Positions 6,973 to 13,867 of a stretch of 18,844 nucleotides of DNA are shown piece after piece. Position 1 is the first letter of the stretch, and each line of letters begins with the position of its first letter. Made by a program: the position numbers and the translations under genes. The stretch is from Actinomycetota bacterium (GTDB lineage: Bacteria > Actinomycetota > Thermoleophilia > Gaiellales > Gaiellaceae): assembly GCA_005883245.1 (NCBI GenBank), contig VAXT01000048.1, positions 1 to 18,844 on the forward strand, given 5' to 3'. The notes under the pieces were generated by a model that worked only from the letters and a program-made list of their open reading frames with translations, was not told the origin of the DNA and ran no database searches.

Positions 6973-7831
6973 CCGCGACCTCGCCCGGAGGGCGATCCGC
7001 AGGCAGGCTAACAAGGCCCGGTATGCGTCGCATCCATTTGCGCTGGTAGGCCGCGTAGCGCCTCGTGCGGGCCGTCAGCGCCTCGATCGCGCCCCCGTCG
7101 TCCGGGTGCTCCGCGATGTCAGAGAGGCCGTGCGCGTACGCGGCGGTCGAGGAGACCGGGCCTGCGAGGGCTCGCCCCGCCTCTGCGCGCACGCCCGCCT
7201 CGAACATCGCTCTCGTCCGCTCGGCGATCCGGCGGTCGAGCTCGTCTTTGGGGACGTCGAGCCCGAAGACGAGCGTCGGATGTCGCGTGTCCGCGGTCCA
7301 GAGCCGGTCCCGCTCGCGCGTCCGTCCTGCGAGCTCGAGGCTGCGGACGACTCGGCGGCGATCGTTCGGATGCACGGCGGCAGCCGCATCGGGGTCGAGC
7401 TCGGCGAGACGGCTATGCGCGCTGTCCGGGCCCTGGTCGTCGTAGAGGCGTTCCCAACGCTCGCGCTCTCCCGGCTCCGGTGCCGGCGGAAGCAGCAGTT
7501 CGGCAAGCGCGGCTCGGAGGTAGAGGCCTGTGCCGCCCACGACGATCGGCGTTTGGCCCGCGGCGAGGATCTCGTCGATCGCTGCGTGGGCCAGGCGCTG
7601 GTACTCGGCGACCGAGGCCCCGTGGTCGAGCGGCCAGATCCCGACGAGCCGGGCGGGAACCTGGTTCGTGAGGATCGGCAGGCCGCGGTAGACCTGCATC
7701 GAGTCGGCGGAGACGAGCTCGGCGGGGATTCGCTCCGCAAGCGCCTGCGCGACGGCAGTCTTGCCCGAGGCGGTCGGGCCGAAGATCGCGAGGACGTCAG
7801 TCACGCCGCCGGAACTGACCGGTCGAACCAT
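6914..7831 (-). CDS. miaA: tRNA dimethylallyltransferase MiaA
   Basis: MiaA transfers a dimethylallyl group to N6 of A37 in tRNAs reading UNN codons; MiaB then methylthiolates this base. The product is 305 residues. The P-loop GPTASGKT is at 18-25, the SADSMQVYRG substrate loop at 41-50, GGTGLYLR at 99-106, and the C-terminal RRYAAYQRKWMRR tRNA-binding segment is intact. The ATG at 7831 has a good ribosome site (GAGGTGA, 7838-7844), which overlaps the upstream stop codon, making it preferable to the in-frame GTG at 7804. The 3' end overlaps dapF by 59 nt, longer than other junctions here. miaB lies two genes upstream, so both steps of ms2i6A synthesis are in one cluster. Confidence 0.96.
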   Translation of the reverse strand: MVRPVSSGGVTDVLAIFGPTASGKTAVAQALAERIPAELVSADSMQVYRGLPILTNQVPARLVGIWPLDHGASVAEYQRLAHAAIDEILAAGQTPIVVGGTGLYLRAALAELLLPPAPEPGERERWERLYDDQGPDSAHSRLAELDPDAAAAVHPNDRRRVVRSLELAGRTRERDRLWTADTRHPTLVFGLDVPKDELDRRIAERTRAMFEAGVRAEAGRALAGPVSSTAAYAHGLSDIAEHPDDGGAIEALTARTRRYAAYQRKWMRRIPGLVSLPADRPPGEVADAILEVARARQRLPAGRAG

Positions 7832-7837
7832 TCGGAA

Positions 7838-7844
7838 TCACCTC
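7838..7844 (-). promoter_or_regulatory. Ribosome binding site deciding the miaA start
   Basis: GAGGTGA on the minus strand lies 6 nt before the ATG at 7831 and includes part of the stop codon of the upstream phosphatase gene. It supports the ATG over the in-frame GTG at 7804 and suggests coupled translation. Confidence 0.6.
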
Positions 7845-8601
7845 ATCCGCGCAAACGGCCGTGGGCGCGCTCGAGCTCCTCCTCGGTCAGGCCGGCCTGA
7901 TGCAGGTAGCCCTCGACGCTGCCGTAGCGGTGCTCGAGCTCCTCGAAGACGCCCTCGATCGACTCGGCCGGGGTCTGCGAGAACCTCTTCATGCGCTCGA
8001 GCTCTTCGTCGGTCTCCGCCTCCGCGAACCACTGCTCGTGTCGTGGGCGGAGTCGCTCCTCGCTGAGCGCGTAGTCCGCCGCGATCTCGTCGATGCCGAC
8101 CCCGGCCACGTGCAGGAGGAGAGCAGTCAGCAGCCCGGTGCGATCCTTGCCTCCTGCGCAGTGGATGACGACTCCGCCCTCGGGCGCGTTCGCGATCTCG
8201 CGGATCGCGGCCGCCACGTTGCGGTCGAAATGCTCGAGGAAGATCAGGTAGACGTCGCGCGTCGCCGACGGCACGTCCGGGGCTGACCGCGCGACCGCTT
8301 CGAGCCGGGCCTCGACTTCCTTCCAGTCGTCCGCGTCGGTCTCGAAGAACGGAATGTGTAGGACCTCGACGGGGAGCTCAGCCGGCGGGTCGGCTGCGAG
8401 CTCGTCATTCGTCCGCAGGTCGACGATCGTCTTCACGCCGTAGTCGACGAGCGCGGCCCAGCCCTGGTCGCTCAGCTGGCGAACGCTGTCGGCGCGGATG
8501 ATCGAGTCGTACCGCGTCTCGCCGCCGTCCTCGGTCGGATGGCCGCCGAGGTCGCGGACGTTGAGCAGTCCATCCCAGAGGAGGTCGCGGCTACGCTGCA
8601 A
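7843..8601 (-). CDS. Tyrosine-phosphatase-like protein (Y_phosphatase3 type)
   Basis: The 252-residue product has the hallmark P-loop of protein tyrosine/lipid phosphatases: HCAGGKDRTG with nucleophile Cys148 and Arg154 (Cx5R), including the GKDR spacing typical of the atypical family with PtpB-like and lipid-phosphatase members. The N-terminal LLWDGLLNVRDLGGHPT and TIVDLRTNDEL are also characteristic. Possible substrates are phosphotyrosine or phosphoinositide, which I cannot choose between. No signal peptide is seen, so it should be cytoplasmic. The frame is open far upstream, but that part is antisense-like shadow of miaB; the TTG at 8601, overlapping the miaB stop by 11 nt, is the only plausible start near NVRDLGG. 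Its place between miaB and miaA is unusual. Confidence 0.85.
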   Translation of the reverse strand: MQRSRDLLWDGLLNVRDLGGHPTEDGGETRYDSIIRADSVRQLSDQGWAALVDYGVKTIVDLRTNDELAADPPAELPVEVLHIPFFETDADDWKEVEARLEAVARSAPDVPSATRDVYLIFLEHFDRNVAAAIREIANAPEGGVVIHCAGGKDRTGLLTALLLHVAGVGIDEIAADYALSEERLRPRHEQWFAEAETDEELERMKRFSQTPAESIEGVFEELEHRYGSVEGYLHQAGLTEEELERAHGRLRG

Positions 8602-9904
8602 CGGCTGCCAGCTCGACGCCTCGGAGCGTCGTCGAGGTTGCGCCTTCGATGCGGACGTCGACGAGGGCGCCCGGGATGCTGGTCCCGGCGAAGTTGACCG
8701 TCGTGTTCCGTCGCGTGCGCCCGCGCAGGAGCGAGGGGTCCGTGCGGCTCGGGCCCTCGACGAGCACCTCCTCAACGCGGCCGACCCGCTCGCCGTTTCG
8801 TGCGAGGGCAACGCGCTGGACGACATCCACGAGCCGCTCGATGCGTGCCTTCTTGACATGTCCAGGGACCTGGTCCCGGGACGTGGCTGCTTCGGTCCCC
8901 TGGCGCGGCGAGTAGACGAACGTGAACGCGCCGTCATAGCCGACTTCCTCGACCACTTCGAGCGTCTCCTCGAAGTCGCGCTCGGTCTCGCCGGGGAAGC
9001 CGACGATGATGTCGGTCGTCAGCGCGAGGTCGGGGATCCCGGCGCGGAGGTCGTCCACGAGACGCAGGTAGCGCTCGCGGCTGTACGTGCGCCGCATCGC
9101 CTTCAGGACGCGCGTCGAGCCCGACTGGAGCGGAAGATGCGCGTGCTCGCAGACGGCGTCGCACTCGGCCATCGCGGCGATCACGTCGCGCCGGAAGTCC
9201 TTCGGGTGCGGGCTCGTGAAGCGGATGCGCTCTATTCCGTCGATCGCGTCGACCGCGCGCAGGAGCTCGGCGAAGCTGCTCCCGAGGTCGCGACCGTACG
9301 AGTTGACGTTCTGCCCGAGGAGTGTGATCTCGCGAACGCCTTCGCCGGCCAGGCTCGTGACCTCGGCGAGGATCTCTCCGGGGCGGCGGCTGACCTCGCG
9401 GCCGCGCACCGACGGCACGATGCAGTACGAGCACACCGAGTTGCAGCCCATCGAGACCTGCACCCAGGCCTGGAACCGGCGCTCGCGGTGCATCGGCAGC
9501 GTGCCGGCGAACTGACGCTGATCGGCGATCCCGAACCGGCCGCGCGGCGCCTCGCCGCCGGCGCCGAGCCACTGGGCCAGGTGCGGGATCGTGCCTGGCC
9601 CGAAAGCGACGTCGACGAACGGATACAGGTCGAAGAGCCGCTCGCGCTGGGCCTCCGCGTAGCAGCCCCCGACGGCGATCACCTTCTCCGGGTCGGCCAG
9701 CTTGAGCATCTTCGCGTTGCCGAGGTGCGCGGCGAATCGCTGGTCGGGCTTCTCGCGGATCGTGCAGGTGTTGAAGACGAGCACGTCCGCCTCTTCCTGC
9801 GAGACGGCCTCGCCAAGCCCGAGCTCCTCGAGCATGCCCTTGATCCGCTCCGAGTCGTGAGCGTTCATCTGGCAGCCGAACGTGGTGACGTGGTACCGCT
9901 TCAC
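8591..9904 (-). CDS. miaB: tRNA-2-methylthio-N6-dimethylallyladenosine synthase MiaB
   Basis: MiaB is a radical-SAM methylthiotransferase that converts i6A37 of tRNA to ms2i6A37. The product has 437 residues. The N-terminal UPF0004 domain carries the three cysteines of the auxiliary 4Fe-4S cluster: Cys11 (TFGCQMN), Cys47 (NTCTIRE) and Cys81 (GGCYAE). The radical SAM CxxxCxxC motif is Cys154, Cys158 and Cys161 in MGCNSVCSYCIVP. SYCIVPSVRGRE, LLGQNVNSYG and LPLQSGS are typical of MiaB rather than RimO or MtaB. The C-terminal TRAM-like domain (about 370-437) is complete. The N-terminus starts at the canonical MKRYHVTTFGCQMN. It is 18 nt downstream of the rny stop. Confidence 0.96.
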   Translation of the reverse strand: MKRYHVTTFGCQMNAHDSERIKGMLEELGLGEAVSQEEADVLVFNTCTIREKPDQRFAAHLGNAKMLKLADPEKVIAVGGCYAEAQRERLFDLYPFVDVAFGPGTIPHLAQWLGAGGEAPRGRFGIADQRQFAGTLPMHRERRFQAWVQVSMGCNSVCSYCIVPSVRGREVSRRPGEILAEVTSLAGEGVREITLLGQNVNSYGRDLGSSFAELLRAVDAIDGIERIRFTSPHPKDFRRDVIAAMAECDAVCEHAHLPLQSGSTRVLKAMRRTYSRERYLRLVDDLRAGIPDLALTTDIIVGFPGETERDFEETLEVVEEVGYDGAFTFVYSPRQGTEAATSRDQVPGHVKKARIERLVDVVQRVALARNGERVGRVEEVLVEGPSRTDPSLLRGRTRRNTTVNFAGTSIPGALVDVRIEGATSTTLRGVELAAVAA

Positions 9905-9922
9905 GCGGGACAGCCTAGCGAG

Positions 9923-11422
9923 CTATTTGGCGAATTCGGTGGCGCGGGATTCGCGGATGACCGTGACCTTGATCTGCCCCGGGTACTCGAGCTCGTGCTC
10001 GATCTCGCGCGCGATCTCGTGCGACAGCAGCGCCGCCTGGTCGTCGTCGATCTCGCCCGGCTTGACGATGACGCGGATCTCGCGTCCGGCCTGGAGCGCA
10101 TAGACCTTCTCCACGCCGTTTCTCTTCGCCGCCAGGCCCTCGAGCGCCTCGAGCCGCTTGATGTAGTTCTCCAGGCTGTCCCCGCGGGCTCCCGGGCGCG
10201 CCCCTGAGATCGCGTCCGCCGCGATCAGGAGCACCGCTTCTACGGTCTGCGGCTGTACCTCGTAGTGGTGCGCCTCGACGGCATGGATCACGCCCGGTGA
10301 CTCGCCGTAGCGCCGCGCGTACTGGGTCGAGATCTGCGCGTGCGAGCCCTCGACCTCGTGCGTGACGGCCTTGCCGATGTCGTGCAGGATCGCGGCGCGC
10401 TTGGCGGTCTTGACGTTCGCCTCGAGCTCAGTCGCCATCAGGCCCGCCAGGTGCGCGACCTCGAGCGTGTGCTTGAGGACGTTCTGGCCGTAGCTCGTGC
10501 GGTAGTTGAGCCGGCCGAGCAGCTTGACGATCTCCTCGTGGAACTCGCCGCAGTTGGCCTCGAAGACCCCCTGCTCGCCGGCCTGGAGGATGTGCTCCTC
10601 GATCTCGGCCTTCGACTGGTAGTACATCTCCTCGATCCGAGCCGGCTGGATGCGACCGTCCTCGACGAGCTTCAGCAGCGTCATCTTCGCGATCTCGCGA
10701 CGGATCGGGTCGAAGGACGAGAGGACGACGGCCTGAGGCGTGTCGTCGACGATCACGTCCACGCCGGTCAGGTGCTCGAGCGTGCGGATGTTGCGGCCCT
10801 CGCGGCCGATGATCCGCCCCTTCATGTCGTCGGACGGCAGCTCGATCAACGAAGACGTCGTCTCTGCAGCATGGCTCGCGGCCACGCGCTGGAGGGCGTC
10901 CGCGACGAGATTCCGGGCGCGGCGCTTCGCTTCGCTCTGCGCCTCCTCGTCGAGCTGGCGCACGCGCCGTGCGAGGTCGTGCCGGATCAGCTCCTCGGAC
11001 TGCGCGAGGAGACGCGCCTTCGCCTCGTTGACGGTCATGCCGGCGACGCGCTCGAGCTCCTCGAGCTCACGCTGCTTGGCCTGCTTGAGATCGTCCTGGA
11101 GCTCCTTGACGTGCACTTCGCGGTCCGCGACGCCTTGCTCGCGGCGCAAGAGATCCTTCTGGCGGCGCTCCACCTCGTCTTCGCGTGCAAGCACGCGCTC
11201 CTCGATCTTCGTGATGCGGCTGCGTTGCTCGGCAGTCTCACGCTCGACCTCGCCCCGGACGCGGACGGCGTCCTCTCGCGCCTCGATCTTCGCTTCGCGC
11301 CGGATCGTCTCGGCCTCGCGCTTGGCCTCCGCGACACTCGTGCCGCCGAACAGCTGCATGCCGAAGACGACGATCACGCCTGTGATCAGGACGCTGATCA
11401 GAACTGCCGCAAGAACGAGCAT
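9923..11422 (-). CDS. rny: Ribonuclease Y
   Basis: RNase Y is a membrane-anchored endoribonuclease that starts mRNA decay in many Gram-positive bacteria. The product is 499 residues, near the usual length. Residues 1-24 form one membrane anchor, followed by a long charged coiled coil (about 30-190, rich in Arg and Glu heptads), a KH domain with GRIIGREGRNIR (202-213), and an HD domain with ILHDIGKAVTHEVEG (His347-Asp348). Other HD residues follow in VEAHHYEV. The ATG at 11422 has GAGGAG 5 nt upstream (11428-11433). A 207-nt gap containing inverted repeats precedes it, the largest break in the minus-strand cluster, so rny may have its own promoter and leader. Confidence 0.96.
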   Translation of the reverse strand: MLVLAAVLISVLITGVIVVFGMQLFGGTSVAEAKREAETIRREAKIEAREDAVRVRGEVERETAEQRSRITKIEERVLAREDEVERRQKDLLRREQGVADREVHVKELQDDLKQAKQRELEELERVAGMTVNEAKARLLAQSEELIRHDLARRVRQLDEEAQSEAKRRARNLVADALQRVAASHAAETTSSLIELPSDDMKGRIIGREGRNIRTLEHLTGVDVIVDDTPQAVVLSSFDPIRREIAKMTLLKLVEDGRIQPARIEEMYYQSKAEIEEHILQAGEQGVFEANCGEFHEEIVKLLGRLNYRTSYGQNVLKHTLEVAHLAGLMATELEANVKTAKRAAILHDIGKAVTHEVEGSHAQISTQYARRYGESPGVIHAVEAHHYEVQPQTVEAVLLIAADAISGARPGARGDSLENYIKRLEALEGLAAKRNGVEKVYALQAGREIRVIVKPGEIDDDQAALLSHEIAREIEHELEYPGQIKVTVIRESRATEFAK

Positions 11423-11629
11423 GAGTGCTCCTCGGGTCGAAGCCCGCGCGGCTCAATCTCCGAATGGGTGCGGCCCGAGCGGACCGCGGCGAACTGGGCT
11501 CAGCCGATCCCGGCGGAGTCCCTTTCAGCGGCGTGTTGGCGTGGAATCAAGGTGCTTTGCTCGTGGTTTTGCTAGGTCGAACGATTCGGAAACTGCGCGT
11601 GTGCAGGCAAAACTTCGTGTGTTGTCCCT
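11423..11629. other. Intergenic region between recX and rny
   Basis: At 207 nt this is the longest non-coding stretch within the minus-strand genes. It holds the nested inverted repeats at 11566-11613 and the rny ribosome site at 11428-11433. I see no convincing -35/-10 pair; TTGATT followed 17 nt later by TGAAAG on the minus strand is only a weak match. Confidence 0.5.
11566..11613. repeat. Nested inverted repeats upstream of rny (three-way-junction-like)
   Basis: The outer arms GTTTTGC (11566-11572) and GCAAAAC (11607-11613) are perfect complements of 7 nt. Inside are two further perfect stems: CGAA/TTCG around a 3-nt loop (11578-11588) and CTGC/GCAG around 6 nt (11593-11606), the last directly abutting the outer arm. 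The set can fold as a three-way junction. It lies in the 207-nt gap between recX and rny. It may be an RNA leader element of rny, a protein-binding site, or chance; there is no following T-run for an intrinsic terminator. Confidence 0.4.
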
Positions 11630-12280
11630 TCATCGTACAGCGGGAGAGTCCTGCTCCGCAACGGCTTCGGAACACGCGCTCTCGATCGCGTCTTCCGAGA
11701 AGCCCTTCCGCGCCAGGTAGCGGACGGTCTTCGGGCCGGGCCCGCGCCTGGCCCAGATGCGGGCTACCCGGACGCTTTCCGGCTCCAGCAGCTCGATCGC
11801 CGCTTCGACGGCCGGCGGCGCGATCCCCCGCATCTCGAGGTCGTGCCGGACCTGGAGATTGCCCGCTCCGCGGTCGGCGAGCGCCTGCGCTCTCGCACGC
11901 GCGAACCGCTCGTCGTCGACCGCCCCCGCGCCGGTCAGCCGCTCGATCGTTTCCGCGCGCGTCGCAGGCGTGATGCGCGCCTTCGCGAGGCGAGCGTCCA
12001 GCTCCGCCGCCGAGAGATCGCGACTCCGCAGAGCCCGTGCCGCGCACGCCATCGCCTCGTGCTGCCGCAGCTCGTGGCGAAGGCGTCGCACACGCTGGCG
12101 GTCCAGCTCGACCCCGACATCGAGCCCGGCACGCAGCACGACCTCGGCCGGAAGCGTGCGCCAAGGCTCCCCGTCGAGCGCGACCTCGACCCGGCCCCGC
12201 GACGCGGCCGCCAGCGAGCTAACTCTTCGCGGAAACCTCTTCGACGGCAGCCTCGGCCTCCTCCTTGCCGGCGGCGCCAT
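11630..12280 (-). CDS. recX: Regulatory protein RecX
   Basis: RecX binds RecA filaments and limits recombinase activity. The 216-residue frame shows RecX-type helical repeats: LDARLAKARITPATRAETIERLTGAG in the centre, then DDERFARARAQALADRGAGNLQVRHDLEMRGI, and a C-terminal RGPGPKTVRYLARKGFSEDAIESA. The start is uncertain. The ATG at 12280 lies 62 nt inside recA and gives an N-terminus of basic, unconserved residues. The recognisable domain begins only near ASRGRVEVALDGEPWR. No ATG, GTG or TTG lies between, but a CTG at 12248-12250 sits 6 nt after an AGGAGG sequence. Either way it overlaps the recA end and is probably coupled to it. Confidence 0.88.
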   Translation of the reverse strand: MAPPARRRPRLPSKRFPRRVSSLAAASRGRVEVALDGEPWRTLPAEVVLRAGLDVGVELDRQRVRRLRHELRQHEAMACAARALRSRDLSAAELDARLAKARITPATRAETIERLTGAGAVDDERFARARAQALADRGAGNLQVRHDLEMRGIAPPAVEAAIELLEPESVRVARIWARRGPGPKTVRYLARKGFSEDAIESACSEAVAEQDSPAVR

Positions 12281-13310
12281 TCGTGGCGGCCCCCGAGGGA
12301 AGCAGCCGCGCCGAGGCGATCCCGCCTTCGCCGAGCTCCGCCTGGATCCGCTTGACGATCTTGTCGGCCGCGTCGGGATGTTCCCGCAGGAAGGCCGCGG
12401 CGTTCTGGCGCCCCTGCCCGAGCCGCTCCTCGTCGAAGCTGAAGTACGACCCCGACTTCTGGACGACCTTACGATCGAGCCCGGCCTCGAGCACGGTGCC
12501 TTCCCAGGAGATCCCCGAGCCGTAGATGATGTCGAACTCGGCCTGTTTGAACGGCGGCGCGACCTTGTTCTTGACGACCTTCACGCGGACGCGGTTGCCG
12601 ATCGCCTCGACCCCCTCCTTCAGGGTCTCGATGCGACGGATGTCGAGCCGGACCGACGAGTAGAACTTCAGCGCGCGGCCGCCCGGAGTCGTCTCGGGCG
12701 AGCCGAACATGACGCCGATCTTCTCGCGCAGTTGGTTCGTGAAGAGCGCGATCGTGTCGGTGCGGTTCAACGTGCCGGCGAGCTTGCGCAGCGCCTGGCT
12801 CATCAGCCGGGCCTGGAGGCCCACGTGGCTGTCGCCCATCTCTCCTTCGATCTCGGCCTTCGGCGTCAGGGCCGCGACCGAGTCGACGGCGACGACGTCG
12901 AGCGCGCCCGAACGGATCAAGAGCTCGGAGATCTCGAGCGCCTGCTCGCCGTTGTCGGGCTGCGAGACGAGCAGCTCGTCGATGTTGACACCGATCCTGC
13001 GTGCGTACTGCGGATCCATCGCGTGCTCCGCGTCGATGAACGCGCAGATCCCACCGCGGCGTTGCGCCTCGGCGATCACGTGGTAGACGAGCGTCGTCTT
13101 CCCGGACGATTCCGGGCCGAACACCTCGACGATGCGGCCGCGAGGCAGCCCGCCCACTCCGAGGGCGAGGTCGAGCGTGAGCGATCCCGTCGAGATCGCG
13201 CCGGTCGAGACCTGCGCAGCGTCGTTCATGCGCATGACCGAGCCCTTGCCGAACTGGCGCTCGATCTGGCCGAGTGCGTTGTCGAGCGACTCCTCGCGAT
13301 CCACCCTCAT
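12219..13310 (-). CDS. recA: Recombinase RecA
   Basis: RecA forms filaments on single-stranded DNA, drives homologous strand exchange and stimulates LexA self-cleavage. The product is 363 residues and looks complete. Walker A is GPESSGKT (65-72), preceded by GVGGLPRGRIVEVF; VDSVAAL is the Walker B region; the DNA-binding loops L1 (EGEMGDSHVG) and L2 (GSPETTPGGRALKFYSSVRLD) are intact. The C-terminal tail is Ala/Glu-rich and acidic. The ATG at 13310 lies in an ATGA overlap with thpR and has a strong TAGGAGGTGG site immediately before it. An in-frame GTG at 13304 has better spacing (9 nt from AGGAGG), so the true start may be two codons later. No intein is present. Confidence 0.98.
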   Translation of the reverse strand: MRVDREESLDNALGQIERQFGKGSVMRMNDAAQVSTGAISTGSLTLDLALGVGGLPRGRIVEVFGPESSGKTTLVYHVIAEAQRRGGICAFIDAEHAMDPQYARRIGVNIDELLVSQPDNGEQALEISELLIRSGALDVVAVDSVAALTPKAEIEGEMGDSHVGLQARLMSQALRKLAGTLNRTDTIALFTNQLREKIGVMFGSPETTPGGRALKFYSSVRLDIRRIETLKEGVEAIGNRVRVKVVKNKVAPPFKQAEFDIIYGSGISWEGTVLEAGLDRKVVQKSGSYFSFDEERLGQGRQNAAAFLREHPDAADKIVKRIQAELGEGGIASARLLPSGAATNGAAGKEEAEAAVEEVSAKS

Positions 13311-13867
13311 CCACCTCCTAGCGGAACCGACTCCAAGACTTCGTACTGCGCCCCATCGGGCCGCAGCCGAGACATGTAAACAGCAGCGTCGGACATCGTC
13401 ACCGGCCCCAGATCAGGGATCGAGGGCTCGAGCCTAGGGCGCTCGCGAAAACGGACGACCGTGAGGTGCGGAAGCCACTTCCGCCGCTCCGGCTCGTAGA
13501 CGCCGAGGCCCTCGAGGCGACGGTGCGCGTCCTCCGCGATCCGCGTCGCACGCCCCTCTTCGTCCTCGAGGACGAGCATTCCGACGGACCGGGTCTCGCG
13601 GTAGCGCGCAGGCGTGAGAACGGGCCTGGCGACCCGGTCGACGGCTGCGCGCAGAGCGCCCGCGATCGCCTCGGTCTCGCCAGCTGGCCGCGACCCGAGA
13701 AAGGCAATCGTGACGTGCAGGTTCCCGACCGGGACGATCCGGACGCTATCCCCGGCGAGTTGGTCCCGCTGCCAGGCGGCGACGGCATCTGCGGTTGCGT
13801 CGGGCAGGCGGAAGCCGAGAAAGAGGCGTAGACGCTCATCGGCACCGACGGTACCCGACGAGCTCAT
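13307..13867 (-). CDS. thpR: RNA 2',3'-cyclic phosphodiesterase ThpR (2'-5' RNA ligase family)
   Basis: ThpR enzymes hydrolyse RNA 2',3'-cyclic phosphate ends to 2'-phosphates and can ligate 2'-5' in vitro. The product is 186 residues. Both HxT/Sx motifs of the 2H phosphoesterase superfamily are present: HVT at 51-53 (NLHVTIAFLG) and HLT at 134-136 (WLPHLTVVRF). RLFLGFRLPD at the start is the usual first strand. No signal peptide or membrane segment is seen. The ATG at 13867 overlaps the cinA stop as ATGA, and the stop overlaps the recA ATG the same way. Its place between cinA and recA is unlike the direct cinA-recA neighbours known in many Firmicutes; the link may be simple operon sharing. 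Confidence 0.92.
   Translation of the reverse strand: MSSSGTVGADERLRLFLGFRLPDATADAVAAWQRDQLAGDSVRIVPVGNLHVTIAFLGSRPAGETEAIAGALRAAVDRVARPVLTPARYRETRSVGMLVLEDEEGRATRIAEDAHRRLEGLGVYEPERRKWLPHLTVVRFRERPRLEPSIPDLGPVTMSDAAVYMSRLRPDGAQYEVLESVPLGGG
13311..13320 (-). promoter_or_regulatory. Strong ribosome binding site of recA
   Basis: TAGGAGGTGG on the minus strand lies directly before the recA ATG and inside the last codons of thpR (encoding Leu-Gly-Gly). AGGAGG is 3 nt from the ATG and 9 nt from the in-frame GTG. It is the strongest Shine-Dalgarno sequence I see in the window and would give recA more translation than its neighbours. Confidence 0.7.

Noticed and set aside
7821..7837. 17-nt match (16 of 17) between 7821-7837 and 11575-11591 (GGTCGAACNATTCGGAA)
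   Set aside because: About one such pair is expected by chance in a window of this size, and one copy is within the miaA start codons. I do not claim a shared operator.
8498..10207. Long open frame on the plus strand across miaB and the rny 3' end (569 codons)
   Set aside because: It is antisense to two well-identified genes and shows no family motif.
11577..11590. TCGAAC followed by TTCGGA as a possible LexA box
   Set aside because: The half-sites are too close together and the second lacks GTTC, so it does not fit the actinobacterial SOS consensus.
11757..13379. Long open frame on the plus strand across recX and recA (540 codons)
   Set aside because: Antisense to recA, low-complexity Arg/Asp/Leu composition and no motif.
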